Part shown: one piece after another, positions 1-9,435 of the stretch | Layout: each line of letters starts with the position of its first letter | Numbering within the stretch: position 1 is the first letter of the stretch | DNA from: Planctobacterium marinum | GTDB taxonomy: Bacteria > Pseudomonadota > Gammaproteobacteria > Enterobacterales > Alteromonadaceae | DNA length: 64,000 nt | Direction: 5' to 3' | Assembly (NCBI RefSeq): GCF_036322805.1 | Contig: NZ_AP027272.1 | Span: forward strand, 3,224,001 to 3,288,000 | The notes under the pieces: model-generated | Told to the model about the DNA's origin: nothing | Database searches by the model: none | The model's input: only the letters and a program-made list of their open reading frames with translations | Made by a program: the position numbers and the translations under genes

Positions 1-157
1 AACCGATAGATTGTTGCAATAAATCTGGCTGTTCGATACCCAGACTTCTCAGCCACTCAGTTCTGGCTCGCTCCATAAATTTGAGATAGTTAGCGTAATA
101 AACAATTCCGCCTGCGTCAGTATCTTCGTAATACACCCTGACTTGCCATTTATGCAT
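1..157 (-). CDS. ybgC: YbgC-type acyl-CoA thioesterase (partial, C-terminus outside window)
   Basis: Only the first 52 or so residues are present; the gene runs off the left edge. The visible N-terminus has the hotdog-fold 4-hydroxybenzoyl-CoA thioesterase signature YYEDTDAGG (residues 9-17, with the family's catalytic aspartate as the second D, residue 14), followed by [19 protein letters not shown], as in YbgC of the Tol-Pal cluster. The family hydrolyses acyl-CoA thioesters and is normally the first gene of ybgC-tolQRAB-pal, downstream of ruvB, which fits the order here. The start is the ATG at 155-157. The remaining tol-pal genes would be expected just outside the window; this is inferred from usual synteny, not seen. 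Confidence 0.88.
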   Translation of the reverse strand, partial: MHKWQVRVYYEDTDAGGIVYYANYLKFMERARTEWLRSLGIEQPDLLQQSIG

Positions 158-605
158 ATTGCGTCTCTGACTATTTTTGCCGTTGTGATTTGCCAGTAAG
201 ATAACACAGTTGTGAAAGGCTTGATTCAGTTTAAATTCATTTATCGCTGTCTTTTACTTTTAAGGGGTTAAAGTCATTAAACATAAACACCATGCAATAA
301 CCCAACATTAAACAGTAAAGTTATGAAATATATAAAATTTTTAAATCAACATTGAAATTAACCTTGCTTTCAACACCGAAAAAAAGGCTCTTAAGATTAA
401 ATTTTTTGAAACAAATAACATTCAGCAAGGCTTCCGCTTCAAATCTCCACCTAAGCAGCTCCAGCAAGACATAAATTCATGCATCACAAGAGACCCAAAA
501 ATATGTAAACACCTGTATTTATTGGTTTATTTTTATTATTTGCACACAATTAGAACAATCCAAAAGATTATTAACGAATAGTTAACATTAGTTTATCTAA
601 TGCGA

Positions 606-796
606 AAGATGAATTTATTTCAGTTGAAGGTTTGCAGGACCACTGTACAATGCACGCATCTTCAGAGAGGCAGGTAACTGTTTAATTTGCACAGCAGTTC
701 TTCAACTTGATTCTCATGGATATGTTCCTTGGATTTATTTTCCTTCAACACTTGTTGTTTTCGCCCGCTTAGCTTTTAAGCGGGCATTTTTCTTTC
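606..796 (+). ncRNA. candidate small RNA ending in an orphan terminator
   Basis: The region ends in a strong intrinsic terminator whose T-run lies on the plus strand, yet no plus-strand gene precedes it. A weak promoter is possible: TTAACG at 571-576 and TCTAAT at 596-601, with a long 19-base spacer. GTTGAAG at 623-629 can pair with CTTCAAC at 700-706 or at 743-749, which would give alternative folds. No significant ORF or known RNA family is recognised. The start of the transcript is a guess, and the RNA is inferred mainly from the terminator. Confidence 0.33.
763..796 (+). terminator. rho-independent terminator, plus strand
   Basis: A 9-bp perfect stem, GCCCGCTTA (763-771) with TAAGCGGGC (777-785), a 5-base loop, then ATTTTTCTTTCT. 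On the minus strand the hairpin is followed by GAAAACAA, so it is not a good terminator for ruvB. Confidence 0.7.
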
Positions 797-839
797 TACG
801 TCCCTTAAAATTTCCAGTCGGCTACACCAGAAATAACCG

Positions 840-1856
840 TTAATTTGATTCGGGATTTTCGTAACTCAATCCAAAATGGCTAAAGGTACGCTGAGTTGCA
901 ATGCGCCCTCTGGGTGTGCGCTGTAAAAACCCTTGCTGAATCAAAAAAGGCTCAATGACATCTTCAATGGTATCTTTTGCTTCACCGATGGCTGCCGCTA
1001 GATTGTCAAGGCCCACAGGCCCGCCAGCAAACTTTTCCAGAATGGCTGAAAGCAGTTTTCTATCCATATAGTCAAAGCCCTCAGCATCCACATGAAGCAT
1101 ATCCAGCGCTTTTGCTGCGATACTTTTATCAACAACACCAGTGCCTTTAACATCAGCGTAGTCTCGCACGCGGCGTAACAATCGATTGGCAATTCTCGGC
1201 GTACCTCGAGATCTGGCCGCGATTTCAAACGCCCCTGGCTCGTCCAACTCCATGTTTAAATAGCGCGCTGAACGGGCAATAATACTGGCTAAGTCTTTGA
1301 CATTATAAAATTCAAGACGCTGAACAATGCCAAATCGGTCTCTCAGTGGTGAAGTTAAAGAGCCGGCTCTTGTCGTAGCACCTATCAAGGTAAAAGGCGG
1401 TAAATCTAGTTTAATCGACCTCGCTGCGGGTCCCTCTCCTATCATAATATCTAATTGATAGTCTTCCATCGCTGGATAGAGCACTTCCTCCACAACCGGA
1501 CTTAACCTATGTATCTCGTCAATAAACAGCACATCGTGTGCTTCCAGGTTGGTTAACATGGCCGCCAGATCGCCGGCTTTTTCCAAAACCGGGCCAGATG
1601 TGGTTTTAATATTTACCTCAAGTTCATTAGCCACGATATTGGCCAGCGTGGTTTTCCCAAGTCCGGGCGGCCCAAAAATAAGTAAGTGATCTAATGCGTC
1701 CTGGCGTTGTCTGGCCGCCTGAATAAAAATCTCCATCTGATCACAGACGTGATCTTGCCCGGTATAATCCGCAAGTAATTTGGGCCGTATGGCTCTATCG
1801 ACTGCCTCCTCTTCATTTTTTACGTCAGAGGAGATAATACGGTCGGCTTCTATCAT
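840..1856 (-). CDS. ruvB: Holliday junction branch migration helicase RuvB
   Basis: RuvB is the AAA+ hexameric motor that drives Holliday junction branch migration together with RuvA during recombinational repair. The 338-residue protein has the family length. It shows Walker A GPPGLGKT (62-69), Walker B FIDEIH (111-116), the sensor GATTRAG (159-165), the arginine-finger region RDRFG (172-176), and a C-terminal winged-helix domain ending in [17 protein letters not shown]. It is the last gene of ruvC-ruvA-ruvB on the minus strand, 39 bases after ruvA, and very likely cotranscribed with it. Confidence 0.98.
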   Translation of the reverse strand: MIEADRIISSDVKNEEEAVDRAIRPKLLADYTGQDHVCDQMEIFIQAARQRQDALDHLLIFGPPGLGKTTLANIVANELEVNIKTTSGPVLEKAGDLAAMLTNLEAHDVLFIDEIHRLSPVVEEVLYPAMEDYQLDIMIGEGPAARSIKLDLPPFTLIGATTRAGSLTSPLRDRFGIVQRLEFYNVKDLASIIARSARYLNMELDEPGAFEIAARSRGTPRIANRLLRRVRDYADVKGTGVVDKSIAAKALDMLHVDAEGFDYMDRKLLSAILEKFAGGPVGLDNLAAAIGEAKDTIEDVIEPFLIQQGFLQRTPRGRIATQRTFSHFGLSYENPESN

Positions 1857-1895
1857 GTCGCTATCTCTAATATAAAATCAGGCTCAAAAATAAAA

Positions 1896-2513
1896 TCAGG
1901 CAACACTTTTCAGCGCATCTCGAATAAGCTCTTCTGCTGAAGCCGCTTCAGTAAATACCGTTTTTAACATCTTCTCAGCCTGAGGCGGCTTATAACCTAG
2001 CGCCAACAATGCACTCAGTGCCTCATCTCGGGCACTGCCAATAGCCGTAGGAACAGCCAATTCACCTATATCCAGCGGTGTAACTGCCATGGCCTCAACA
2101 TTACCAAACACCGTTTTCAAACGGTCCTTCATTTCCACCAATAAGCGTTCAGCGGTCTTTTTCCCCACGCCAGGAAGTTTGACTAAGGAAGAAACATCCC
2201 CTTGGTTGACCACTTGAGCGAATTGTCCGGCAGTCATACCCGACATTATGGTCAGTGCCATTTTAGGCCCCACGCCGTTTGCCTTGATGAGTTCCCGAAA
2301 AAGTGCCCGCTCTTGTCGGTCAGCAAAGCCAAATAACAACTGGGCATCTTCCCGCACCACAAAGTGGGTATACACCACCACTTCTGCGCCAAGCTCGGGT
2401 AACTGGTATAAGCTCGTCATGGGCATCTGGATTTCGTATCCCACACCAGATACGTCGATCAATACTTCTGGCGGGAGTTTTTCCACTAACGTGCCACGAA
2501 TACGACCTATCAT
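1896..2513 (-). CDS. ruvA: Holliday junction DNA-binding protein RuvA
   Basis: RuvA forms the tetramer that holds the four-way junction and loads RuvB. The 205 residues match the family. The N-terminal OB-fold begins [12 protein letters not shown]. Two helix-hairpin-helix segments follow (around [18 protein letters not shown] and [19 protein letters not shown]). The C-terminal domain III, which contacts RuvB, carries [21 protein letters not shown]. The gene lies between ruvC (66-base gap) and ruvB (39-base gap) in the same direction, so it is part of one operon. Confidence 0.98.
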   Translation of the reverse strand: MIGRIRGTLVEKLPPEVLIDVSGVGYEIQMPMTSLYQLPELGAEVVVYTHFVVREDAQLLFGFADRQERALFRELIKANGVGPKMALTIMSGMTAGQFAQVVNQGDVSSLVKLPGVGKKTAERLLVEMKDRLKTVFGNVEAMAVTPLDIGELAVPTAIGSARDEALSALLALGYKPPQAEKMLKTVFTEAASAEELIRDALKSVA

Positions 2514-2579
2514 GCTCTACCTCTTTCTTAGTTATTATTATAACGAACTGTTTTTTTATACAGTATCAGTGCAGCACGC

Positions 2580-3101
2580 TCAGCGCAAGCGTCCTCGTAC
2601 GGTTTTAGAGGCTTGCCCGGCTAATTTAATCAGGTTTTGTTGGGTGTGGAGGTGACATAAGGCAACCGCTAATGCATCAGCAGCATCAGACTGGGGTTTT
2701 TTATTGAGATTCAGTAAATGCATTACCATGTGCTGCACCTGGGCTTTTTCAGCACTGCCTTTGCCCACTACGGATTGTTTGATTTGTCTGGCAGAATACT
2801 CTGCCACTGGCAGACTCTTTTGCGTTGCGGCGACAATTGCCGCGCCACGAGCCTGACCGAGCTTCAGCGCTGAATCGGGGTTTTTCGCCATAAACACTTG
2901 TTCAATGGCAAATTGCGCAGGTTGATACTGCTCAATGACTTGCGTTACTCCGGCAAAAATCTGCTCAAGTCGTTCAGCCAGCCCCTCCCCTTGCACCCGG
3001 ATGCAACCGCTGCCGAGGTAGCGAGTTTTATTTGCACTTTGCTCGATAATGCCAAAACCTGTTACCCGAGATCCGGGATCAATCCCTAAAATAATCGCCA
3101 A
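2580..3101 (-). CDS. ruvC: crossover junction endodeoxyribonuclease RuvC
   Basis: RuvC is the dimeric, metal-dependent resolvase that nicks Holliday junctions. The RNase H-like fold's acidic tetrad can be read directly: D8 in ILGIDPG, E67 in AIEQVF, and D139 and D142 in SDAADALA. The length of 173 residues is normal. It follows nudB by 42 bases. The gene yebC, which usually sits between nudB/aspS and ruvC in gammaproteobacteria, is not present here. Confidence 0.98.
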   Translation of the reverse strand: MAIILGIDPGSRVTGFGIIEQSANKTRYLGSGCIRVQGEGLAERLEQIFAGVTQVIEQYQPAQFAIEQVFMAKNPDSALKLGQARGAAIVAATQKSLPVAEYSARQIKQSVVGKGSAEKAQVQHMVMHLLNLNKKPQSDAADALAVALCHLHTQQNLIKLAGQASKTVRGRLR

Positions 3102-3143
3102 AACAGGCCTCGTAGTTCATTAACCAAATTCATGTATAAATGA

Positions 3144-3584
3144 TTAACAGAGATTTAAAAAGTGATTTTCTATGGCTTCTTTATTACTTTGTGACCACAC
3201 TTTTTGCTGTGCTTCAGCCGGACTTAACCAACAATGAGTTAGGTGCTCGGTAAGGACGATTGGCGTGGTGCTATCCACGCAAACCGTAAAGACATATTCG
3301 GTATTAGTAAACTCACCGGGAGGATATTTGTAACGCCATTGAGGCCTGATTTCAAACTGATTAATAACACGAGTATCTACAAGCTCATAACCGGAGCCAA
3401 TAATATCAATACCCGTCTCTTCATGAACCTCTCGCGCCGCCGTTTCGATAGGCAGCTCTTCAAGCTCAATGGTGCCTGTTACCGATTGCCAAAAGTCGGG
3501 ATCATCCTTGCGCTGCAGTACCAGAACCCGATCTTGTGGATCATAGATCAGCACTAAAACGGATTCTGGTCGCTTATATCCCAT
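3144..3584 (-). CDS. nudB: dihydroneopterin triphosphate diphosphatase NudB
   Basis: A Nudix hydrolase that removes pyrophosphate from dihydroneopterin triphosphate, an early step of folate synthesis. The Nudix box is intact: G at the start of GTIELEE, seven residues, then REVHEETGI. The N-terminus YKRPESVLVLIYD is typical of NudB. The gene starts 3 bases after the aspS stop codon, the same aspS-nudB pairing seen in enterobacteria, which supports the specific assignment over a generic Nudix protein. 146 residues, full length. Confidence 0.93.
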   Translation of the reverse strand: MGYKRPESVLVLIYDPQDRVLVLQRKDDPDFWQSVTGTIELEELPIETAAREVHEETGIDIIGSGYELVDTRVINQFEIRPQWRYKYPPGEFTNTEYVFTVCVDSTTPIVLTEHLTHCWLSPAEAQQKVWSQSNKEAIENHFLNLC

Positions 3585-3587
3585 AGT

Positions 3588-5351
3588 TTATTCGCTGTCC
3601 TTGACGATGGAAGCAATAGCCAATTCCTGCAGTTGTTGCGGATTGGCAAATCCGGGAGCATCTGTCAGAGGACAGGCAGCCGTGGTGGTTTTCGGGAATG
3701 CCATCACGTCGCGAATAGACTCAGAGCCGGTCATCAACATCACCATGCGATCTAAGCCGAACGCCAATCCTGCGTGCGGTGGCGCACCAAACTTCAGTGC
3801 ATCCAATAAGAAGCCAAACTTCTCACGGGCTTCTTCGGCATCAATACCCAAAATAGAAAACACCTGCTGCTGCATATCCTGATTGTGGATACGCACCGAG
3901 CCACCACCTAATTCAACGCCATTTAAAACCATGTCATAGGCATCAGAAAGCGCTGTTCCAGGTGCCTGAGCCAGCTCTTCTGGTGTCATATTGCGTGGCG
4001 CAGTAAATGGGTGATGCAAAGCGTGGAATTGGCCGTCGATTTCTTCGAACATAGGGAAATCCACAACCCATAAAGGACGCCATTCACCTTGCAATAAATC
4101 CAGATCCGTGCCCAGTTTTAACCGCAGTGCCCCCAAAGCCTCACACACTACTGTGTAGGAATCAGCACCAAATAACAGAATATCGCCGGTTTCAGCGCCC
4201 GTTCTTTGCAACAGCGCTGTAGCGACCTCTTCAGATAAAAATTTCAGAATCGGAGATTGCAAGCCGTCCATTCCGGCGTCTTTGTCATTTACCTTCAACC
4301 AGGCCAGGCCCTTGGCACCATAGATGCCGACAAACTTGCCATATTCATCAATGTTTTTACGCGACAGGCTGGCACCACCTGGTACGCGGATAACCGCAAC
4401 GCGCCCTTTGGGATCGTTAGCCGGGCCACTAAACACTTTAAAATCGACGTCTTTAACCAGATCAGCAACGTCGACGATTTCTAGTGGGTTGCGTAAATCT
4501 GGCTTATCACTGCCGTAACGCTGCATTGCCTCGGCATAAGACATTTTTGGAAACTCGCCCAGTTCCACGTCCAATAAATCATTGAACAAACCACGCACCA
4601 TCTCTTCAGTAACGGCCATCACACCATCAGCGTCCATGAAGGTGGTTTCGATATCAATTTGGGTAAACTCTGGCTGTCTGTCGGCGCGTAAATCTTCGTC
4701 ACGGAAACACTTTACGATTTGGTAATAGCGATCCATGCCCGACATCATCAGCAGCTGTTTGAACAGCTGAGGAGACTGTGGCAATGCGAAAAATTGACCT
4801 TTGTGCGTACGACTGGGCACCAGATAGTCACGGGCGCCTTCAGGAGTAGCCTTGGTCAGAATGGGGGTTTCAATGTCCAGGAAGCCGTTTTCATCCAGGA
4901 AATTGCGCACCGCGCTGGTAACGCGGGCGCGGAATTTGATTTTATCAGACATCTCAGGACGACGTAAATCAAGGTAACGATAGCGCAAACGCTGTTCTTC
5001 AGAATTTTCCTGATTGAAGTCCAATGGCAACACATCGGCTTTGCTCAATATTTCCAGACCTTTACCCAGGATCTCGATTTCACCAGTGCGCATCTGCTTG
5101 TTGATCTGACCTTCCGGTCTGGCGCGCACAAGCCCTTCGATTTTTACGCAGAATTCCTGACGCAAGGAGTTTGCCGTATCAAATAACTCAGGCAAATCCG
5201 GATCGTAAACCACCTGAACAATTCCTTCTCGATCCCGTAAATCAAGGAAGATAACTCCCCCCAAATCACGACGACGATTTACCCAGCCACACAATGTCAC
5301 TGTCTGACCTACATAACTTGCATCTATATTTCCGCAATAATTGGTGCGCAT
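3588..5351 (-). CDS. aspS: aspartate--tRNA ligase
   Basis: Class II aminoacyl-tRNA synthetase that charges tRNA-Asp. It has an N-terminal OB anticodon-binding domain ([23 protein letters not shown]), motif 2 [18 protein letters not shown], the bacterial GAD insertion, and motif 3 [13 protein letters not shown] near the C-terminus. An upstream in-frame start at 5414 exists, but the ATG at 5349-5351 is chosen: it begins MRTNYCGNI like other bacterial AspRS and is preceded by AAAGG about 8 bases upstream. That gives 587 residues, near the E. coli length. First gene of the aspS-nudB-ruvCAB run. Confidence 0.97.
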   Translation of the reverse strand: MRTNYCGNIDASYVGQTVTLCGWVNRRRDLGGVIFLDLRDREGIVQVVYDPDLPELFDTANSLRQEFCVKIEGLVRARPEGQINKQMRTGEIEILGKGLEILSKADVLPLDFNQENSEEQRLRYRYLDLRRPEMSDKIKFRARVTSAVRNFLDENGFLDIETPILTKATPEGARDYLVPSRTHKGQFFALPQSPQLFKQLLMMSGMDRYYQIVKCFRDEDLRADRQPEFTQIDIETTFMDADGVMAVTEEMVRGLFNDLLDVELGEFPKMSYAEAMQRYGSDKPDLRNPLEIVDVADLVKDVDFKVFSGPANDPKGRVAVIRVPGGASLSRKNIDEYGKFVGIYGAKGLAWLKVNDKDAGMDGLQSPILKFLSEEVATALLQRTGAETGDILLFGADSYTVVCEALGALRLKLGTDLDLLQGEWRPLWVVDFPMFEEIDGQFHALHHPFTAPRNMTPEELAQAPGTALSDAYDMVLNGVELGGGSVRIHNQDMQQQVFSILGIDAEEAREKFGFLLDALKFGAPPHAGLAFGLDRMVMLMTGSESIRDVMAFPKTTTAACPLTDAPGFANPQQLQELAIASIVKDSE

Positions 5352-5530
5352 TAAAAAACCTTTATTTCTTAACAACCGATGAATTCCGATATCACTCAAG
5401 GTGAATTTCGGCAATCAAACTTGCCCGGATAAAATGGGCGAATCAAAAATCCCCGGATTATAAACTAAAGCGCAGGCAAGCACAGCATAGAAATCCAGCG
5501 GCTGACAATTATTCTTGAATAAGCTGGCAA

Positions 5531-6814
5531 TTACTCTTGAATAAATACCAGAGACAGGGCTGGCCAATAGGTGATAATAATGAGCGAAATTAATAACACC
5601 GCAACAAACCCCAGAGTGGCTTTATAAATTTCAGTAATGGGCTTACCGAAACGATAGCTGGCAATAAACAGATTCATGCCCACTGGCGGAGTCAGATACC
5701 CGATTTGCATGTTGGCCAGAAAAATCACGCCAAGGTGTACCGGATGGATACCAAAAGACAGCGCTATGGGTAACAGCAGCGGCACCATGATCACAATTGC
5801 AGAAAAAATATCTAAAAATGCTCCCAGTACTAACAAAAACAGGTTGAGCATAATCAGAAAACTGAGCGGGCTGTCTATCTTTTGGCTCACCCAATCAAAC
5901 AATTGCGTCGGCGCTTCAATCTCAATGAAATAGCTGGTAAGTACCAGTGACGCGGTGAGTATGATCAGGATCCCCCCAACCATCACCATGGCTTCACAAA
6001 TCAGTGCAGGCAACTTTTTCAGGGGAATATCTCTGTATACCAGTACCTGGACAATCAGCAGGTAAATCACGGTCACCACCGCCGCTTCCGACAACGCGAA
6101 AAAACCGGAATAAATGCCGCCCAATAACACTAGTGGCAACGGGATTTCCCACTTAGCTAGTTTGGCGGCATCCAGCAACTCGCCAAAAGAGAATGACTGG
6201 CGTGCTATTTGATTGCCGCGCTGCATCCACATGCTCCAGGCAGATAGCATCACAATCATCAACAAACCTGGCAATAGCCCGGCCACCAGCAAATCTTCAA
6301 TGGTCATACTAACGGGCATATCAAGTTGCAGGGCAATTACGCCAAACAGTATCAAAGGCAAAGACGGTGGGAATAGCAATCCTAAACTACCGGAGGTGGT
6401 TACCAACCCCAAACTGAATTTTTGCTGATAGCCTGCTTGTTGCAATGCCGGATATAACAGCGCACCAAGGGCTACAATCGTCACTCCGGATGCGCCAGTA
6501 AAGGCGGTAAACAAAGCGCAAGTGATAAAGGCCACAATTGCAAGACCGCCGGGTATCCAGCCCAACAAGGCTTGGGTTAGCTTCACTAAGCGCTGTGAAC
6601 TATTACTGGCACTGAGCAAATAACCAGCGAAGGTGAACAAAGGAATGGCTTCAATAAGCGGGGTTTCGGTAATGCGATACATATCGATGGCGATAACCAT
6701 CAAATCAATATCCACTGAATAGAAACCTAACATGGCAATCGCGAGGATACCGGCAAACAACGGCATTCCCATCAATAACAGCAGCACCACCAGTAGCATT
6801 ATCAATAGCATCAT
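5531..6814 (-). CDS. TRAP transporter large permease (DctM family)
   Basis: The 12-helix-type large membrane subunit of a tripartite ATP-independent periplasmic transporter, which couples substrate uptake to an ion gradient. It is hydrophobic throughout. Typical segments are MGMPLFAGILAIAML, the loop IPLFTFAGYLLSAS, TAFTGASGVTIVALG and LGVIFLANMQIGYLTPPVGMNLF near the end. 427 residues, the family length. Its ATG overlaps the stop of the small permease gene (ATGA at 6811-6814), so the two are translationally coupled. The substrate cannot be told from sequence. Confidence 0.95.
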   Translation of the reverse strand: MMLLIMLLVVLLLLMGMPLFAGILAIAMLGFYSVDIDLMVIAIDMYRITETPLIEAIPLFTFAGYLLSASNSSQRLVKLTQALLGWIPGGLAIVAFITCALFTAFTGASGVTIVALGALLYPALQQAGYQQKFSLGLVTTSGSLGLLFPPSLPLILFGVIALQLDMPVSMTIEDLLVAGLLPGLLMIVMLSAWSMWMQRGNQIARQSFSFGELLDAAKLAKWEIPLPLVLLGGIYSGFFALSEAAVVTVIYLLIVQVLVYRDIPLKKLPALICEAMVMVGGILIILTASLVLTSYFIEIEAPTQLFDWVSQKIDSPLSFLIMLNLFLLVLGAFLDIFSAIVIMVPLLLPIALSFGIHPVHLGVIFLANMQIGYLTPPVGMNLFIASYRFGKPITEIYKATLGFVAVLLISLIIITYWPALSLVFIQE

Positions 6815-7314
6815 GGGGCAGCGGACTCCAGTTCTTCAGGCAAACAAACCGCTAACCATAAAAATCTTAACGCCATCAGAAGCAAGGTGACAGGGATTAC
6901 CGCTTGAGTAAACCAGGTTGGTAAGGTCAGAAAAGCTAAGGTGGGATTTTCAAACTCTAACAATACAAATTGATAGCAATACCAGGCTGCTACAATGCAA
7001 ACCGCGCCCGTTAGCGTAAACAGAAAACGACGTATAAGTCTTGCAAGGTGTAAAGGTAAAAAGCGAGAAATCACATCGATGCTGATATGGCGAGCTGTGC
7101 GCGTAGCGTACAGTGCCCCCGACATCGCCACCCAAAGCACTAATACTTTGATAGCATCATCAGCCCACACGATCCCTGAATCAAACAGATTGCGCAGCAG
7201 GATCTGCGCGCAGGTTAAGCTAACCAGCGCTAAGAACAAAGCCACCAGAACCGTCTGCTCCAGTAGCTCAACAATTCGAATCACAGGATGCTTGTCTTTT
7301 CCCTTCCCTGCCAT
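6811..7314 (-). CDS. TRAP transporter small permease (DctQ family)
   Basis: The four-helix small membrane subunit of the same TRAP system. Four hydrophobic segments are visible: near residues 20-42 (TVLVALFLALVSLTCAQILL), 55-72, 92-115 and 132-155. The motif NLFDSGIVWADDAIKVLVLWVAMSGA between the first two is characteristic of DctQ. 167 residues. The stop overlaps the start of the large permease, and the gene begins 7 bases after the binding-protein gene, so all three are one operon. Confidence 0.92.
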   Translation of the reverse strand: MAGKGKDKHPVIRIVELLEQTVLVALFLALVSLTCAQILLRNLFDSGIVWADDAIKVLVLWVAMSGALYATRTARHISIDVISRFLPLHLARLIRRFLFTLTGAVCIVAAWYCYQFVLLEFENPTLAFLTLPTWFTQAVIPVTLLLMALRFLWLAVCLPEELESAAP

Positions 7315-7321
7315 TATTAAT

Positions 7322-8305
7322 TTATTCTGCTTTATCTGCCAAAAGACGCTCGAGTTTGTCAGCCATTGATTGCGAAACTGCGCCTTGGTTGATCATGGCT
7401 TGCTCAGCTTTTCTGGCGAGGTTTTTCCAGGCCGCCAGTTGCTGAGCATCCGGCGTAATTAAGTTGATTCCCTGTGCAGCCAGCGCATCTAGCGCTTTTT
7501 GGTTGTCTTTTTCACTTTCGGCATCCAACTCTTTAAAAGCTTTGCCAAACAAACTACGTACCACTTGCTGATCTTCTGGTTTTAGCTTATCAAACGCTTT
7601 TTTCTGCACCGCCAATACCGCATACACATAAATTAGTGGAACCTGAGTAACGTGTTTTATTTGCGTGTGCCACTGCAGCGTAATCGCCGCCACGGGTGAT
7701 GTTGCTACCGTATCAATCAGGCCGGTTTGCAAACCAGCCAACACATCACCAATCCCCAGTGGAATGGGCGAAATAGAAAAGGCATCAAATGCAGCCACCG
7801 TTGCTGCATCAGCACTTGGCGCCCAAGTTTTACGACCTTTTAAATCATCAGGGTGGGCAATCGGCTGTTTCGACATGATATAGGCAAAACCGCCACCGGC
7901 AAGGCCAAAAGTAACAAAACCACCGTCTTCATAACCTTGTGAGATATCGGCATCAATTTCGTTACGCACTTTGCGCACCTGGCTTAAACTATCAAATTTC
8001 AAAGGCAATGAATAAACTTGGCTATCGGCATAAAAGCGCGATAGACTGCCTCCGGTCATAGCGCCACCGTGTAACTGACGGATTTTGATTTTCTTCAAAA
8101 CCGCTTCGTCATCCCCCATAACGCCACCGGGGTAAAACTTAATCTTCACGCGGCCATCGCTTTGCGTTTTTACTTCACTTGCCACCTGACGAAACTTTTG
8201 CATCCAGATGGAGCCTTCTGGCGACAAAGTAGCAATCTTTAACGTCTTGGCTGATATCGAAGCCGAAGTCAAAACCAAACCAAGCAATAAAATCCTAAAA
8301 AACAT
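7322..8305 (-). CDS. TRAP transporter substrate-binding protein (DctP/TatP type)
   Basis: Periplasmic receptor of the TRAP system. It has a signal peptide (MFFRILLLGLVLTSASISA, cleavage probably after SISA), then KTLKIATLSPEGSIWMQKF and the DctP pattern FYPGGVMGDDEAVLKKIKIRQLHGGAMTGGSLSRF. Further family segments are LKGRKTWAPSADAATVAAFDA and QTGLIDTVATSPVAAITLQW. 327 residues. It lies 15 bases downstream of the TatT-like lipoprotein gene, an arrangement known from TPAT systems such as that of Treponema pallidum. Confidence 0.93.
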   Translation of the reverse strand: MFFRILLLGLVLTSASISAKTLKIATLSPEGSIWMQKFRQVASEVKTQSDGRVKIKFYPGGVMGDDEAVLKKIKIRQLHGGAMTGGSLSRFYADSQVYSLPLKFDSLSQVRKVRNEIDADISQGYEDGGFVTFGLAGGGFAYIMSKQPIAHPDDLKGRKTWAPSADAATVAAFDAFSISPIPLGIGDVLAGLQTGLIDTVATSPVAAITLQWHTQIKHVTQVPLIYVYAVLAVQKKAFDKLKPEDQQVVRSLFGKAFKELDAESEKDNQKALDALAAQGINLITPDAQQLAAWKNLARKAEQAMINQGAVSQSMADKLERLLADKAE

Positions 8306-8320
8306 GGTAAATCTGCTCTC

Positions 8321-9190
8321 TTAAAAATAATCTTCTGCACTGTTAAGCAGTGCTTTTGCTGCATCTTGCGCCAAGGTATTGTTCAAGGTTAAACCGGGAA
8401 CAACCGGGTCAGCATTAACAACCTCTGTTAACAATTTATCGTGTAACTCTCTGTTAAATAACATACGGGCATACTGCTGAGCGTATGTCACCTTCATCAT
8501 CAGGTTCTGCTCCTGAGAAATTTCAATAGCTCTCTCAAAATGTTTTCTGGCCAGCTCAGGTTTGCCACCGACGGCTGGCGGAGTCAACGTATGTATTATA
8601 CCCAAATACAAATGCCCGTTGCCTTGCTGAAAATCATCATCCAGTGCCACCAGGCGCTCCATTAAACGGGTGATTTTTGGCAAATCGGCAACAGCATTAA
8701 AATCATCACTGTTGGCTTTTAACCAAGTTCCCCACGCGGTTCCGTAGGTGCCTAACACGGGCACATCCTCTAATTCCGCTTGTTCAATGACGTTTAAAAA
8801 GCTGGCATAGTCTGACGATTTTAGACCACAAAACGCCGCTTTGTGGGTACAAATTGCAGATTTGGCATAGTTAAAACCGCGTTGGGATAATTTCTTTTGC
8901 CTGTCTGGCTCAGTCACAAACGCGGCACTATAAGCAACGTATAATTGCGCGGCACTCGTGAGACTGTCCACGGAAGGGTCTTCTGCATCCTGCATACTTT
9001 CCAGTAGCAACATGTAAGCGGGTAAGGCAGCTTTAACCACTTCCGGATCGTTGTGATTACTAATGGTATCTTGCAACTGAGAGGCAAGGTTCTTGGTGGC
9101 ACCAGAAATTAAAGAGGAGCATCCTGACAATCCCAAAATGGCAGCGATTAAAAGAGCACAGGATGAGTGAACACGTTTATTGAAAACCAT
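8321..9190 (-). CDS. TatT-like TRAP-associated lipoprotein (TPAT component)
   Basis: A predicted lipoprotein (lipobox LSGC, acylated Cys24) of 289 residues, largely alpha-helical. It resembles the TRAP transporter TatT component family, in which tetratricopeptide-like repeats form a trimeric periplasmic partner of the binding protein. Helical segments such as KPELARKHFERAIEISQEQNLMMK are typical. As first gene of the transporter operon it probably delivers or presents ligand to the DctP-type protein. The family assignment rests on overall pattern and context; the exact ligand, often presumed hydrophobic, is unknown. Confidence 0.8.
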   Translation of the reverse strand: MVFNKRVHSSCALLIAAILGLSGCSSLISGATKNLASQLQDTISNHNDPEVVKAALPAYMLLLESMQDAEDPSVDSLTSAAQLYVAYSAAFVTEPDRQKKLSQRGFNYAKSAICTHKAAFCGLKSSDYASFLNVIEQAELEDVPVLGTYGTAWGTWLKANSDDFNAVADLPKITRLMERLVALDDDFQQGNGHLYLGIIHTLTPPAVGGKPELARKHFERAIEISQEQNLMMKVTYAQQYARMLFNRELHDKLLTEVVNADPVVPGLTLNNTLAQDAAKALLNSAEDYF

Positions 9191-9435
9191 AATAGTACTA
9201 GTAACCGGTGAAAATCGTTCTCGACACTCTGATGACTCGCATCAGTTATAAAAGCGCGCGCACTTTACCATCAAGTGCAACTTTATTGAAGTTTACTTTA
9301 GTAGTGTTACAAATTGAGAACACTTTCTGTAAACGAGTATTACGGCCCGAAAGATGAGGGTTAGTTCACTATCAGAAAACTTGCTTTTTAAGAAGCAGGT
9401 TCCAAATGCACACTCTAAAAAACTGGACGTTTAGA

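Larger units (their letters stand above)
158..839. other. 680-bp intergenic region between ruvB and ybgC
   Basis: No convincing protein-coding gene is visible. The left 450 bases are AT-rich and featureless apart from homopolymer runs. The right part, about 600-796, holds a possible promoter, potential long-range pairing and a strong plus-strand terminator, listed separately as a candidate small RNA. Both flanking genes are on the minus strand, so ybgC probably has its own promoter here. Confidence 0.6.

Noticed and set aside
2248-2655. Plus-strand frames opposite ruvA and ruvC
   Set aside because: They run antisense through two well-conserved genes and the text has no domain pattern.
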